In this document: piece after piece, positions 50,492 to 60,131 of the stretch
How positions within the stretch are numbered: the first letter of the stretch is position 1
How the letters are laid out: each line of letters begins with the position of its first letter
Origin: Balanoglossus misakiensis
Lineage: Eukaryota; Hemichordata
Length of the DNA: 64,000 bases
Direction: 5' to 3'
NCBI GenBank assembly: GCA_040954595.2
Contig: CM082588.2
Coordinates: 9,858,001-9,922,000 of the forward strand
Notes under the pieces: model-generated
What the model saw: only the letters and a program-made list of their open reading frames with translations
What the model was told of the DNA's origin: nothing
Database searches by the model: none
Translations under genes and position numbers: made by a program

Positions 50492-51187
50492 ATGAATTAT
50501 GGGATATTTCACGTACTGTGCAGAAGGGCAAATACAGACAAAACTTTCAAATTTTGGGTTAGATTTATAGAGGAAGATTTGTTTGCATACATGTCTTTGT
50601 ACATTGCAATAAGGTCAGGAAATTGGAACCTTCGAATATTGGCTTTGAAAAAAAATGAACCCACTGTTCCATGCATATGACCGATCCCTGTACTTGAGGT
50701 TAATTCCCAGACATCTTGCTGACCTTCTGAAGATGCCAAACTCTCTGTTGTTACATTTCAAAGCAGGTGGTTTTGTTAGCAATTAGTCAGGCTCAACTTG
50801 GGTTAATGTAGCACTAGTTGAAGCCCATGAAATGTGCGTCAATAAAGATGTTAAAGCTGCACTGCATACTTCTACAGGTGGGTTAATGGAGAGAATAGCA
50901 ATTTATTTACCCTATAGAGCTATGGCTGCCAAGAATCTAAAATATCAGTTATTTCCTTTCCAAAATGAAACCCATAATTCAGTTAGCGTACATAAAATAC
51001 ATGAGTCAAACTGCAGGTTGTATATCAATTGTCTTGAAGGTGCTGATGTATTTTCACTACTTAATACCGCCAGGGAGCTAACTAATATATTTTCAGATGA
51101 CACAGCAAAATATAGCATCACGGACACTGTGGTCCCATTTGAGGATTATGTGGAAATAGTGACACACCAGAATAAAAATTACAGGTG
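50492..51187 (+). pseudogene. Multidomain gene, segment C: uncharacterised middle region
   Basis: Reads TFKFWVRFIEEDLFAYMSLY and IAIRSGNWNLRILALKK, then shifts frame at an A8 run (50,648-50,655) and continues MNPLFHAYDRSLYLRLIPRH, a TAG stop at about 50,786, then WVNVALVEAHEMCVNKDVKA and TGGLMERIAIYLP to 51,187. Order and motifs (R-x-G-NW-x-L, YDR-x-Y-x-R, VNKD-x-K/T) match long uncharacterised proteins that I recall from several invertebrate genomes, where they precede a nuclease-like C-terminal half. Function unknown. Confidence 0.5.
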
Positions 51188-51598
51188 ACATTGCAAGCAG
51201 ATATGATCTTACGATATAGAAACATGGAATGTAAAAAAATTAACAAGGAACATGACCAAAAATTGTCTGTACAAACACATATGAGAAGCAACTTCTTTCA
51301 GTCAGCCCTGGAACAGACAGACAGACACACACACACACTGACCTGCCACTAGTAATTAAAAATTTAATAGCCCATGATCTCTCTAATAGCTGGCTTATTG
51401 AAGTTATGTAAACATGTCTAAGTTGGGGGTAACAACTCCTTGTAAACAGTAACTTTCAAAACAACTGGACAATTTGTTTAGGAGAAAAAACTCGCTAAAT
51501 ATTGAATATTTCTGATATCAGAATTGAATAAAAGTTGCACATATATACGTATGTGTTAGGAAATTATATCCTAAATTTCAAAGCAATCAGAGAAAAAA
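51188..51598. other. Unassigned sequence with CA microsatellite
   Basis: Holds a (CAGA)n-(CA)n microsatellite at about 51,312-51,340. Otherwise nothing recognised. Confidence 0.35.
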
Positions 51599-51963
51599 CA
51601 AATTTCAAAGCAATCAACAAGCAGTTTCACAAAAGATATTTGTTCAAAAGTGGCAAAAACACAAATATGCAAATATCACCAAAATTGTACAATATCTTAC
51701 TTCAATCACTTCAAGGAACATGCTGCCAAAGTTCAATGCAATATGACAAGCAGTTTCAGGAAAACAATTTTTTGACAAAAATTGCAAAAGTTTCCCCGAT
51801 AACACATTTATGAAAATATCACATTTTGTTCAACATATTACTTGGGTTACCCCTACGAACATGCCTACAAAATTGCAAAGCAATCTGGCATGCGGTTTTA
51901 AAGAAAACAAAAATTTACCAAAAATGACAAATATTGCTCAAAATTATAAATATGCAAATTTTT
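51599..51963. repeat. Degenerate tandem repeat, about 135 bp, three units
   Basis: Units begin near 51,599, 51,728 and 51,869 and share the order: AAAGCAATC, GCAGTTTCA or GCGGTTTTA, AAAACAA run, AAAAATTGCAAA or similar, AAATATCACxxxxTTGTxCAA, then GGAACATGC or CGAACATGC. It separates segment C from segment D, so the upstream end of the long frame opening at 51,810 is repeat-derived. Confidence 0.6.
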
Positions 51964-51965
51964 CA

Positions 51966-52823
51966 ACAAATAGGGACAAGAGTCTTTTCGTCGGTAGTAA
52001 TGGAATTGTGTCTGAGTGGGAAGCCAAAAGTTGTCATGAAGAAGCTGACAGTAGATGCATCCTTCATGCAGTTCAGTCCTCTTACAAGAAAGGTGTTATT
52101 TACTCCCCTAATATCGATACTTATCATGTTCTCCTCCCAGTACTATATCAACATGTTCAAAAGGAGATATTTGTACAACTTGATAATGATTTATCAAATC
52201 TCACTTATTTAGACATGAATCAATTCAAATCAGATTTAAATTTAGACCCTGATTTGCAACATATTCCTCTCCAATATTTAGGCAAAATATTTCAAACACT
52301 GTTCATATGCACAGGTTGTGACTATACTTTGCAGGCATTGGAAATAAATCTTTCTACAAGACATTTTTTCAATACTCTGAATTTATAACTAGTGGCACCC
52401 TTATACCTGGAACACTGATAGACACAACAGTAGACAGTGTAGGGAATGGAATTTTTGCTTTCATACGTTTAAAAGGTAGTGTTTATGTTAAGAAACATTT
52501 CCAAGCATTTGATGCATCTCATCCTTTTGAACTTTATCGACAAGTAGCCAGTGTCACTAACAGTCTTAAAGATAACCACATCAAATGGCTTACATATATA
52601 CGAGAAACAATTTGGCCACGTATCCAGTATGAGGAAGAATGTATCCCTTCCTTTGAAGCCCTACAACTGCACTGGAACAGATCATGCTGGGTCTCTCAGT
52701 TATGGTCCCAGGCCGATCAGTGCCATGTTACGTTTCCCTTATTCAATAATTATGGATACAGACTAAGCAACGGCGAACTTGATATTATTTGGGACAGTGA
52801 TGCCAATTTAGAAAAAGTAAAAC
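51966..52823 (+). pseudogene. Multidomain gene, segment D: FEN1/XPG-like nuclease region
   Basis: Reads SCHEEADSRCILHAVQSSYK, then VIYSPNIDTYHVLLPVLYQH and LFICTGCDYT. E-E-A-D, S-P-x-x-D and G-C-D-Y-T correspond in order and spacing to the acidic metal-binding motifs of PIN-fold 5' nucleases (FEN1/XPG: E-A-E-A, D-x-D, G-x-DY). One base is missing after DYT (near 52,330); the next frame continues GIGNKSFYKTF, VGNGIFAFIRLKGSVYVKKH and LHWNRSCWVSQLWSQADQC. One acidic position of the second motif is Asn (SPNID where I expect SPDTD). Likely inactive here. Confidence 0.6.
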
Positions 52824-52827
52824 TAAT

Positions 52828-53274
52828 TTGGAGTTGCTAACAAAAGGGTGTGGCTGCAAAAAGATGCCAACTTGTAATAGCAGATGTTGTAAATGTTATA
52901 AGACCCACAATGGTTGTGGCCCTGCGTGTCGATGCAATGACTGCAGTAATCCACATAATGGGAACCCTGGATTCTGTACCACATCGAAAAAGTATGGGGT
53001 ATACCCAAAATTTACAGATAAGTCACCACTATTAGAATCACCATCACCAATCACTGATACTGAACATCATAATATGGAAAATAGCATCGATGCAATTTTA
53101 CAGGAGGAGTCACATGAAATTGACATTTTAAGAGAAGAAGAGGGAAATATTTACGAGACTGATTCTGACTTTGACGAACTGACTGATGAATATAACTGGA
53201 CGGAAGAAAATCAAACTGATAATGCAAAGAATGGTGATTGTGATTCCAATGATGGTGACTATGATGACATTTAA
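52828..53274 (+). pseudogene. Multidomain gene, segment E: CXC cysteine cluster and acidic tail
   Basis: After another frameshift the frame reads LLTKGCGCKKMPTCNSRCCK then CGPACRCNDCSN. The spacing C-x-C, C-x3-CC-x-C, CG-x2-C-x-C-x2-C-x-N is that of tesmin/TSO1-like CXC motifs, which bind zinc and DNA. About 100 residues follow, rich in Asp and Glu (ILREEEGNIYETDSDFDELT), ending at TAA 53,272-53,274. The frame has no natural Met at its start, in keeping with being the 3' end of segment D. Confidence 0.7.
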
Positions 53275-53279
53275 TGAAT

Positions 53280-53645
53280 CATCAAAGAAATTGATTTGGT
53301 CTTTTGGGGGTTGCAGCCCTGTTGTGGTTTCAGTCATACCTTTCCAATCGCACCCTGTGTGTATGTGTTAATTTCAGACATGGTTACTATAACCGTGTTC
53401 CAAACAATCACCATTTTATCCGCTTGACACTGAGGGGACACAGGGATCAGTTCTTTGTCCTATACTTTTTAATATGTACACTTCTCCATTAGGTGAATTA
53501 GTTTCTAGTCATGGATGCCTGTATATAGCTTTTGTGCAGATGGCTCTTCATTGTCTTTTACCAAGCAGAATGCTCCCAGAATGCTTTCAAATCTTGAACG
53601 TTGTATTTCAGATGTCGGTACTGGATGTCTGAAAATGTCTTGTGT
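53280..53645 (+). pseudogene. CR1/L2-type LINE reverse transcriptase, 5' portion
   Basis: Starts within 30 bp of the stop of the CXC gene. Frames in order: LLWFQSYLSNRTLCVCVN, TQGSVLCPILFNMYTSPLGE, then SFCADGSSLSFTKQNAPRML and ISDVG. These are the W-F-x-SYL-NR, PQGSVLGP-LLFN and F-x-ADD blocks of LINE reverse transcriptases. The catalytic box is CADG instead of YADD and frames change several times, so it is dead. Cut at TTAA 53,646. Confidence 0.75.
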
Positions 53646-54448
53646 TTAAGATGGGTCCCTGGGATCTTTTTGCTCGTTGCTATGGGCCTTTATAGGACAC
53701 TACACTCAATTTTGATCGAAACCGTTATGAACGTCCGACAAGGGGCTTGTAACTAGTTAAAAATACACACGATTGTGTGAACACCCCCTGCCCGAGTATG
53801 TTTACGGCAGCTACCGCCCGGCCATAGGCCGCCACGCTAATACAGCAAAGCAGCGGTCATCGATAGCGTGCGCGTCCTGTAACCACAGTAACTGGATCGA
53901 ACGCTAAAAATCCAATGTTTTGTACACAGAGATTTTGTACCGTTCACGAAAATCCCTAAGGCTTTTTTCACAGGCTATGTAGGCCAGCCAAATTTGACCT
54001 GCTTGTTGAGAACGCACTTCCGCACAGTGTGACGGATCGTTTTTTCGGTTTTCGTCGTGCTAAGAAGCGATACCAGTGGAAGAGTGCGTCCAAAAACACC
54101 CAAAATCGATGACTTTTTCAGGTGTGGTACGGGTATGCTGAAATCGTATGATACAACGATAATATTCGAAAACAAAATCCGTCACGATCTTCCCTGGTTC
54201 AAGCAACTAATGAATACATATCAAGTTCGTTTTTGAGGTCACGGAATAAAAAGCCTTAGGCTTTTGAAATTTGACCTAACTAATTTGCATATCAATGGCG
54301 TCAGGGGGCGCGCGCTCACAATCCTGCAGATTTTCAACTAGTTACCAGCCCCTTGTTAGACTCTGAAAACGGCTTAGTCCAAATCAGGTTGTAATGTCCT
54401 ATAAAGGCCCATAGCAACGGGCAAAAAGATCCCAGGGACCCATCTTAA
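53646..54448. mobile_element. TTAA-flanked MITE, family F4, inserted in the LINE
   Basis: 803 bp with inverted ends of about 54 bp: TTAAGATGGGTCCCTGGGAT and ATCCCAGGGACCCATCTTAA. Removing it with one TTAA restores WMSENVLCLNNDKTEFVIFS, the expected LINE block, so orientation, borders and target duplication are all supported. No transposase. Confidence 0.9.
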
Positions 54449-55190
54449 ATAACGATAAGACTGAATTTGTTATTTTTTCTGCTACTTCGGGTAATCTATC
54501 TGCCAGAGGGATTACAGAAATTCATGTTGCGATGCTCTGAAACCTGTTCATTGACTGACAATAATTGCACAGATCTGCCATTCAGTCGCTTTTCATTTGC
54601 AGCATATTGCACTTGTCTGTAAATATTTATCTCAAGCCGCCACAGAGCAATAAAGTTCCTGCTTTTGTTGCATTTCGAATAGATTCGTGTAATTCACTTT
54701 AATTTGGACTCCCTAAGTACTAGATCAGCCGTATTCAAGTTCAAAATATTGCTGCTAGTTCCAAAATCACCTTTTACATCAATGCAATTTCAGTTGCATT
54801 GGTTACCTGTGTCTGATTGTATTGTTTTCAAGATTTTATTTCTTATTTTTGAATTCATTCATAGACTTGGACCATCAAATCTGTGTGATATGATCAAATT
54901 ATATGTTCCAAATCGAAACTTGAAGTCAGCTGATCAGCTCAAACTCTTTCCTGTTCAGCCCAATGCAATGATGACAACAAAAGTCAAAACAAAATTGCTT
55001 GCCTTCAGACACAAATATTTATTGCATATATCATCAGCGAATAAAGGGAAATGGTTTCGAAGTTACAGTTGGCATTTTGCATTTTCGAAACGTCTACTTA
55101 TATCCCAGGCCACGATACGGAGAAAAAAAATAAAAATACACCAGCTGAGCTCATCGCACGTACGAAGTCATGAATGGTAAACCTGGCATT
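54449..55190 (+). pseudogene. CR1/L2-type LINE reverse transcriptase, 3' portion
   Basis: Continues NNDKTEFVIFSATSGNLSAR, then FRIDSCNSL-FGLPKY, IQVQNIAA, LVPKSPFTS, LHWLPVSDCIVFKILFLIFE and LGPSNLCDMIKLYVPNRNLK. LHWLPV-x-x-R/C-I-x-FKIL and the preceding DYCNSLL-like block are signatures of CR1/L2 elements. Several stops and frame changes occur before 54,704; after that one frame is open to 55,180. The C-terminal end is poorly conserved. Confidence 0.75.
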
Positions 55191-56017
55191 CTGTCCATAT
55201 GGGACCTACATTTGTAGGCGATTGATCGATGTTGTGTCGAAATCAGGCCCGTAATTAAGTTAAAACTTGGCTAATACGTTACCTTAGGGTGTTATACATT
55301 ATCCAGTAACTGTTTTACTTAAGAATTGCCTTTCAAAAGCTGTTTTCCCCACGGTAAACGTATCGTTTCACGATCAACGCAACACTTCTGTATTTACAAG
55401 TCTAACATGGAGCCGGAGAGGTCAACTTTTACTTCCGGGTCATATCGTCGAACGACATCGATTATTTTTAAGCGGACTGTTACACAAGCATTTCGAATTA
55501 ATTTATTTTCACGGATGTCGGGACCGATATTAGACCTCTCTGTCAGGAAAGTTTGGTTAACTTCCGAGGTCGTTTTCAAATGATTTTTGACACGTTTGTG
55601 GACGTCTCTTTCGGGGTCACCAACATACCACCGAAAACACGTTAAAAACTTCTACTATTACCGACAGATTTTCATAAAATTTACGTCTGCATTGAAAAAT
55701 GGGAATCACTTTCGTAATTTATCCAGCTAACATGGTATTTTATTGCACAACAGAGCGTAAAAATCAAGTTGAAAATCACCTTGGAAACTGGCCTATTGCC
55801 GTCTGTTTGAAAGTTAACGGTCGCTCGCTTGATGAACTTTCATATGCAAATGAGCGCCGTGCGATCTGACTGTGTATATGTACTCCGTGTAGACTGAATG
55901 GGACCACTGTGTGCTTGACGCAATTTTTTACACTCATCAGGTATATTTTGACTAACACAAGCCAAAATATCACCAACTCATCTGAGAAATCTTATCCCAG
56001 GTCCTAAGGTTGTGAGA
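55191..56017. other. Unassigned sequence
   Basis: The frame at 55,326-55,583 matches no family I know. No repeat detected. Confidence 0.35.
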
Positions 56018-56427
56018 TTAATAGAATCTCACACTCCCAAGGACTAGGGGTCATAATTCTGACATGAGTTGGGGATTTTCTGTCCCTCACGAGCCGCAGG
56101 CGAATGTGGGACAAAATATCCCTGACAAGTGTGGGAAATATGATCCTAGGTCCTTTGTGTATGAGATTATATTTCTCACACGGGCAAAAATTAGCCAAAT
56201 TCGTCTTAAAACATTGAATAAATGACTCTTGAATTGTCATCTGGCATGTTGTAGTTTCTTTATCGTGTCATTGGATAACATTTAGCACAAGTTATTAAAA
56301 AACGCTTTGTCATCCAATCAGCGCTCGCATCATATACAGCTTTCGTTTCAGTGAGAATGTGGGATTGATTTGTTCTCACACTCTGATCCCACACTCTCAG
56401 CGTGCCAGGAGTGTGAGAATCTATTAA
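56018..56427. mobile_element. TTAA-flanked element, family F3
   Basis: 410 bp, ends TTAATAGAATCTCACACTCC and GGAGTGTGAGAATCTATTAA (19 of 20 complementary). Internal GATCCTAGGTCCTT and ACTCCCAAGGAC blocks make further hairpins. The same family, more diverged, is part of every 1,567-bp unit at 30,420-37,340. Confidence 0.8.
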
Positions 56428-56744
56428 GATCTACGAGTTTGAAATCTTAGGTGAAGAGTTTATCAATTTCACTGCCAACCCTGTAGGGCATTCTGGGATA
56501 TGTGTTCATGCCAAAGCACAAACAGTTATGACCTGACAGATCAGTTTGTAGATAATTTCTACAAATCCACAAAGAGACTCAAAGTTTAGAAAAGTCGTGT
56601 CTGTTAGAAATATTAGAAATATCACTGTTAATACTAATTTCAAAGCCATGTGAATTTGTTCACTTTATGGAAATTTTTAAAGGAAGGGAGGATTGGTATT
56701 GACTTGAATAATTACAACAGATGTTTTTTTCCCTCTATTTTCAG
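56428..56744. other. Intronic sequence, nothing recognised
   Basis: Precedes the third EGF exon; no repeat or frame of note. Confidence 0.4.
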
Positions 56745-56864
56745 ATGTGAATGAGTGTTCAGATTCTGTTTGTGCTGGAGGTTTTCTCAATGCAGAGGGT
56801 GGATTCAGCTGTTGTTGCGGTGATGATGGTTTCTCTATGAGTGCAGATCATGTCAATTGTTTAG
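56745..56864 (+). pseudogene. Calcium-binding EGF exon 3 (lost cysteine)
   Basis: 120-bp phase 1-1 exon (TTTTCAG acceptor, GTAAGT donor). Reads DVNECSDSVCAGGFLNAEGG and FSCCCGDDGF. The calcium motif is intact and no stop is present, but the third cysteine of the six appears to be Phe and an extra Cys adjoins the fourth. Confidence 0.7.
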
Positions 56865-57299
56865 GTAAGTTTTTTTGAGTGGGGAGGGGATAGGTCAACA
56901 ATGGCTTGGCATTTCCTGCCTCAAAAGGGCGCTTACAGAAGTTGTAAGTGACAAAGATTACAGCCAGTCACCATGTAAAAACAAATATAAGTTATCAGGC
57001 ACTTTCCAAAGTTACACATTTAAAAAAAAATTGAGTTTGTTGTCTCGTGTGTGATATTTTTGGCTTGCAGAACACTAGCTTGTAAAATGTAATGTGGTTA
57101 CTACATTGTTTGTTCATCAGTATACAGTACTGGTACAGATAAACATATGATATGACCAAGTTATATGCCAGATGATATTTACTAAGTTTCACACAATTTT
57201 GCTCTCTTGTCGTATATTTTCAAATGTGCACTCAAGGACAACTGTAATTCAGATGTATTCATTCTAACACAATTTATCATATTCGTGTTTTCCCCACAG

Positions 57300-57409
57300 A
57301 TGACAATGAGTGTGATCAAGCTGGTTGGTCACCGTGCCAATAAGTATGTTACAACACACCAACCAGTTACCAGTGTGGTTGCAGACCAGGATTCAACATA
57401 CATGCGTTG
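57300..57409 (+). pseudogene. Calcium-binding EGF exon 4 (stop, truncated)
   Basis: 110-bp exon (CCCCACAG acceptor, GTGAGT donor). Reads DDNECDQAGWSPCQ, then TAA at 57,341-57,343, then VCYNTPTSYQCGCRPGF. It lacks the last cysteine and ends in phase 0 instead of phase 1, unlike a normal cbEGF exon. Confidence 0.7.
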
Positions 57410-57548
57410 GTGAGTATCTACAATTTGGAGAGAAAGTAAGATGTATGGGTTTGTACTTAGTGTCTTATACATGTATATGTGACACTGAAATCATATATTG
57501 TACAATCAGTCATTGGTAAATGTCTGCTATTCATGACACAAATCAACA

Positions 57549-57740
57549 TACAGTCAAACATGTGTGAGTGGCCACCTCTATTAGGCAGCCACCTCTATAT
57601 AGTGGTCACTTTATTCTAGTCCCTGTGCAATTTACATCTACATTAATTGACTTTTCTACAAGGTATAATGGCCACTTATCTATAAAGGCCAGTTTAGAAA
57701 AGTCCCTTCACTAGCCATAATGGGCAGGTTTGACAGCTGT
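57549..57740. mobile_element. Pogo-like MITE, eroded
   Basis: TACAGTCAAACATGTGTGAG at the left and a GGGCAGGTTTGACAG end on the right, with GGCCACCTCTAT blocks inside. Same family as 43,138 but with a damaged right terminus. Confidence 0.55.
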
Positions 57741-58192
57741 TGTGTTGATTTCTGTCTGTTTTACGTGTAACACAATCATGACATTTTTCATAAAGAGGGC
57801 AGCCTTCCAAAATAAAGTGTCATCTCCATGCAGACAATGTGAAAAAGGCGGTCAGTAGAGTACTGCTCGAGCTCATCTAGTTTGTTGTATACATGATACA
57901 AGTTGCGTGTAAAACTGACCTTACAATAAAATGTGGCTGTCGAACATAAGTCCCAACTGTAGTGTTGATACACAAGACAATCAAGTTTTTACTTTGTGAC
58001 CAACTGGCCTCATGTTTGCGTCTTGGAAGGGTAACATGACTGCATAGCAATGTTTTATTAAAATTTGGTACATAGAGAAATGGACTATTGTGACAGTATT
58101 GACTCTGGGAACTATGTAGATGATGCCCAGCCTAAAATACTGACTCTCTGCAAATATATTTTTTAGCATTTTCGTTCAATTGTACTTTCAAG
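57741..58192. other. Intronic sequence, nothing recognised
   Basis: No exon or element seen. Confidence 0.4.
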
Positions 58193-58366
58193 TACAGTCA
58201 AACCCGTCTAACACCAAAGGGACTGAAGAAATTGTTCAGATTGCAGGTGTCCAATTTAAAGAGGTTCTTTCAACATGTGGTTCCATGTCAAAAGGTTTGA
58301 ACAATGTCTTTGAAATAGACAGGTTTCCAGATTAGACAGGGTTCGGTTGAGACAGGTTTTACTGTA
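58193..58366. mobile_element. Pogo-like MITE
   Basis: 174 bp, TACAGTCAAACCCGTCTAAC to GAGACAGGTTTTACTGTA, TA at both borders. Confidence 0.75.
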
Positions 58367-58385
58367 TTTTGATACATGCTCTGGC

Positions 58386-58480
58386 TTAACCCTTTCACCA
58401 CCATGGTTCAGTCTAAACCCTTTATTTTCTATGGTAAGGTTGGATCTTTAAAGAGGAAACTGTTTTTTTTCTGGGAATCT
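58386..58480. mobile_element. F5-type TTAA element fragment
   Basis: TTAACCCTTTCACCACCATG followed by GGTTCAGTCTAAACCC, matching 39,749-39,839; the right end is not preserved. Confidence 0.5.
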
Positions 58481-59316
58481 CTTTATTTCTTCTGTCACAA
58501 AAATTGCATGGGAATTCTAATTCTAAAAGGAGAAATGATTTGATAAAAGATCTCAAAGTCAAGTTTTGGATGTGGCTCCATTTCAAGTATTGTAGGTGAC
58601 TAGTTTTTTGGAGTTCAAGTCTGTATACTTGCTATAGAGTTGGTCACACGTACTTGGGTAATCTGAGTGTGGTCAGAAATTGAACTTACACACATTGAGT
58701 TGAGTTACGAACATGTCTGGTGTATTACTGTAATATGACTAGATACTGCAAATGCATTAACTATAAGCGTATGTTAAAATACACAGTTTTCATCGATATA
58801 TCTGATTCACGAAATTAAATACACTTGTTCGTTAAAACACACTATGATATAGTGCCCTCACTGTTCAGGATGTCCATTTTGAAGTCCTACATCTATGACG
58901 TCATGCCTAGCTGTCAATGTTAACTGATGTGTACTTGTACTACTAGTAAATGGAAGTATTTTAAAGTAAAGCTCAGATGCAAGGTTTTTGTAAAATAAAT
59001 ATAATATTAAAATGTTGCAATCATTTTAGTCCTTTGGAACAGCGGTCCAATTGATTAATGTGATCAATCTGTGTGCGACATAGGGCATATTAAGCATTTA
59101 GTATTTTTCAATCAGAAACCGTTAATCCTGTGACTCTAGACGTATTCTGCTTCTTGCAACATTGACTTTAAATCACCACACATGAATATATTTATCCAAA
59201 GGACTGCGGTGCCCAAGTTTTAATGATAAGAGAAACAAACAGTGTAATTCACTGAAGAAGTGAGCGAGCACTTGCCCATTCATTGCTCAATGAAAGGTGA
59301 CCACCAAAACAAAAGT
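58481..59316. other. Intronic sequence, nothing recognised
   Basis: No exon seen. A TGACGTCA palindrome lies at 58,896-58,903 but is expected by chance in this length. Confidence 0.4.
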
Positions 59317-60111
59317 ATTGAAAAAATAACCTGAAGTTGGAGTTATTGAGTTTTAAATTGATTTCAATCATCTCCCAGGTGAAAAGCTTGGATTGGCTGA
59401 AGCTCCTGTAGTCAGTTACCTGTAGGTAGATTGACACACATGACAATGTTTGACTGTTTACACATTTCTTTGTTTGATCTTTTAGAGGAATATTCAAGCA
59501 CTGCAGAAGAATCTAGAGATGGCACAGAAAAAAAAAACTTGAATTGAAACAACAGCAAGATCAACATGCAAGACAAAGTCAACTCATAGCACTAAGACAA
59601 CAACATCAACAACAACATCAATTACAAAGGTTACAACAACAGAGAGCCCAACAACAACAACAACAACAACAACAAGCAGTGCAAGCACAGCCATCCAATA
59701 TACAATCAACAAATCATTTATTGAAAAAATAACCTGAAGTTGGAGTTATTGAGTTTTAAATTGATTTCAATCATCTCCCAGGTGAAAAGCTTGGATTGGC
59801 TGAAGCTCCTGTAGTCAGTTACCTGTAGGTAGATTGACACACATGACAATGTTTGACTGTTTACACATTTCTTTGTTTGATCTTTTAGAGGAATATTCAA
59901 GCACTGCAGAAGAATCTAGAGATGGCACAGAAAAAAAAACTTGAATTGAAACAACAGCAAGATCAACATGCAAGACAAAGTCAACTCATAGCACTAAGAC
60001 AACAACATCAACAACAACATCAATTACAAAGGTTACAACAACAGAGAGCCCAACAACAACAACAACAAGCAGTGCAAGCACAGCCATCCAATATACAATC
60101 AACAAATCAAC
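59317..60111. repeat. 403-bp tandem duplication of intron end plus Gln-rich exon
   Basis: ATTGAAAAAATAACCTGAAG starts at 59,317 and again at 59,720. The duplicated unit holds the last 166 bp of the intron, the splice acceptor and the Gln-rich exon up to TCAACAAATCA. Copy 1 has three more CAA codons and one more A in the A-run. Confidence 0.9.
59486..59719 (+). pseudogene. Gln-rich exon, duplicate 1 (frameshifted, no donor)
   Basis: Same exon as 59,889 but with A10 instead of A9 after ATGGCACAG, which leads to TGA three codons later. The duplication junction also removes its 3' end and splice donor. Presumably skipped or dead. Confidence 0.7.
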
Positions 60112-60131
60112 AACTAAGTCACCTCTTACAA
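59889..60131 (+). CDS. Gln-rich coactivator-type exon, duplicate 2 (open)
   Basis: 243-bp phase 0-0 exon: TCTTTTAG acceptor, GTAAGT donor. Reads IQALQKNLEMAQKKKLELKQ, then a Gln/His/Arg-rich helix and QQQQQQ, ending NQQLSHLLQ. Composition suits the Gln-rich C-terminal half of a Mediator or coactivator subunit; MED25 has such a region after its activator-binding domain. LSHLL fits the LxxLL receptor-interaction pattern. The upstream EGF exon 4 also ends in phase 0. Confidence 0.5.

Noticed and set aside
58896-58903. TGACGTCA palindrome as a cAMP response element
   Set aside because: An 8-base palindrome is expected about once in 64 kb by chance and nothing around it looks like a promoter.
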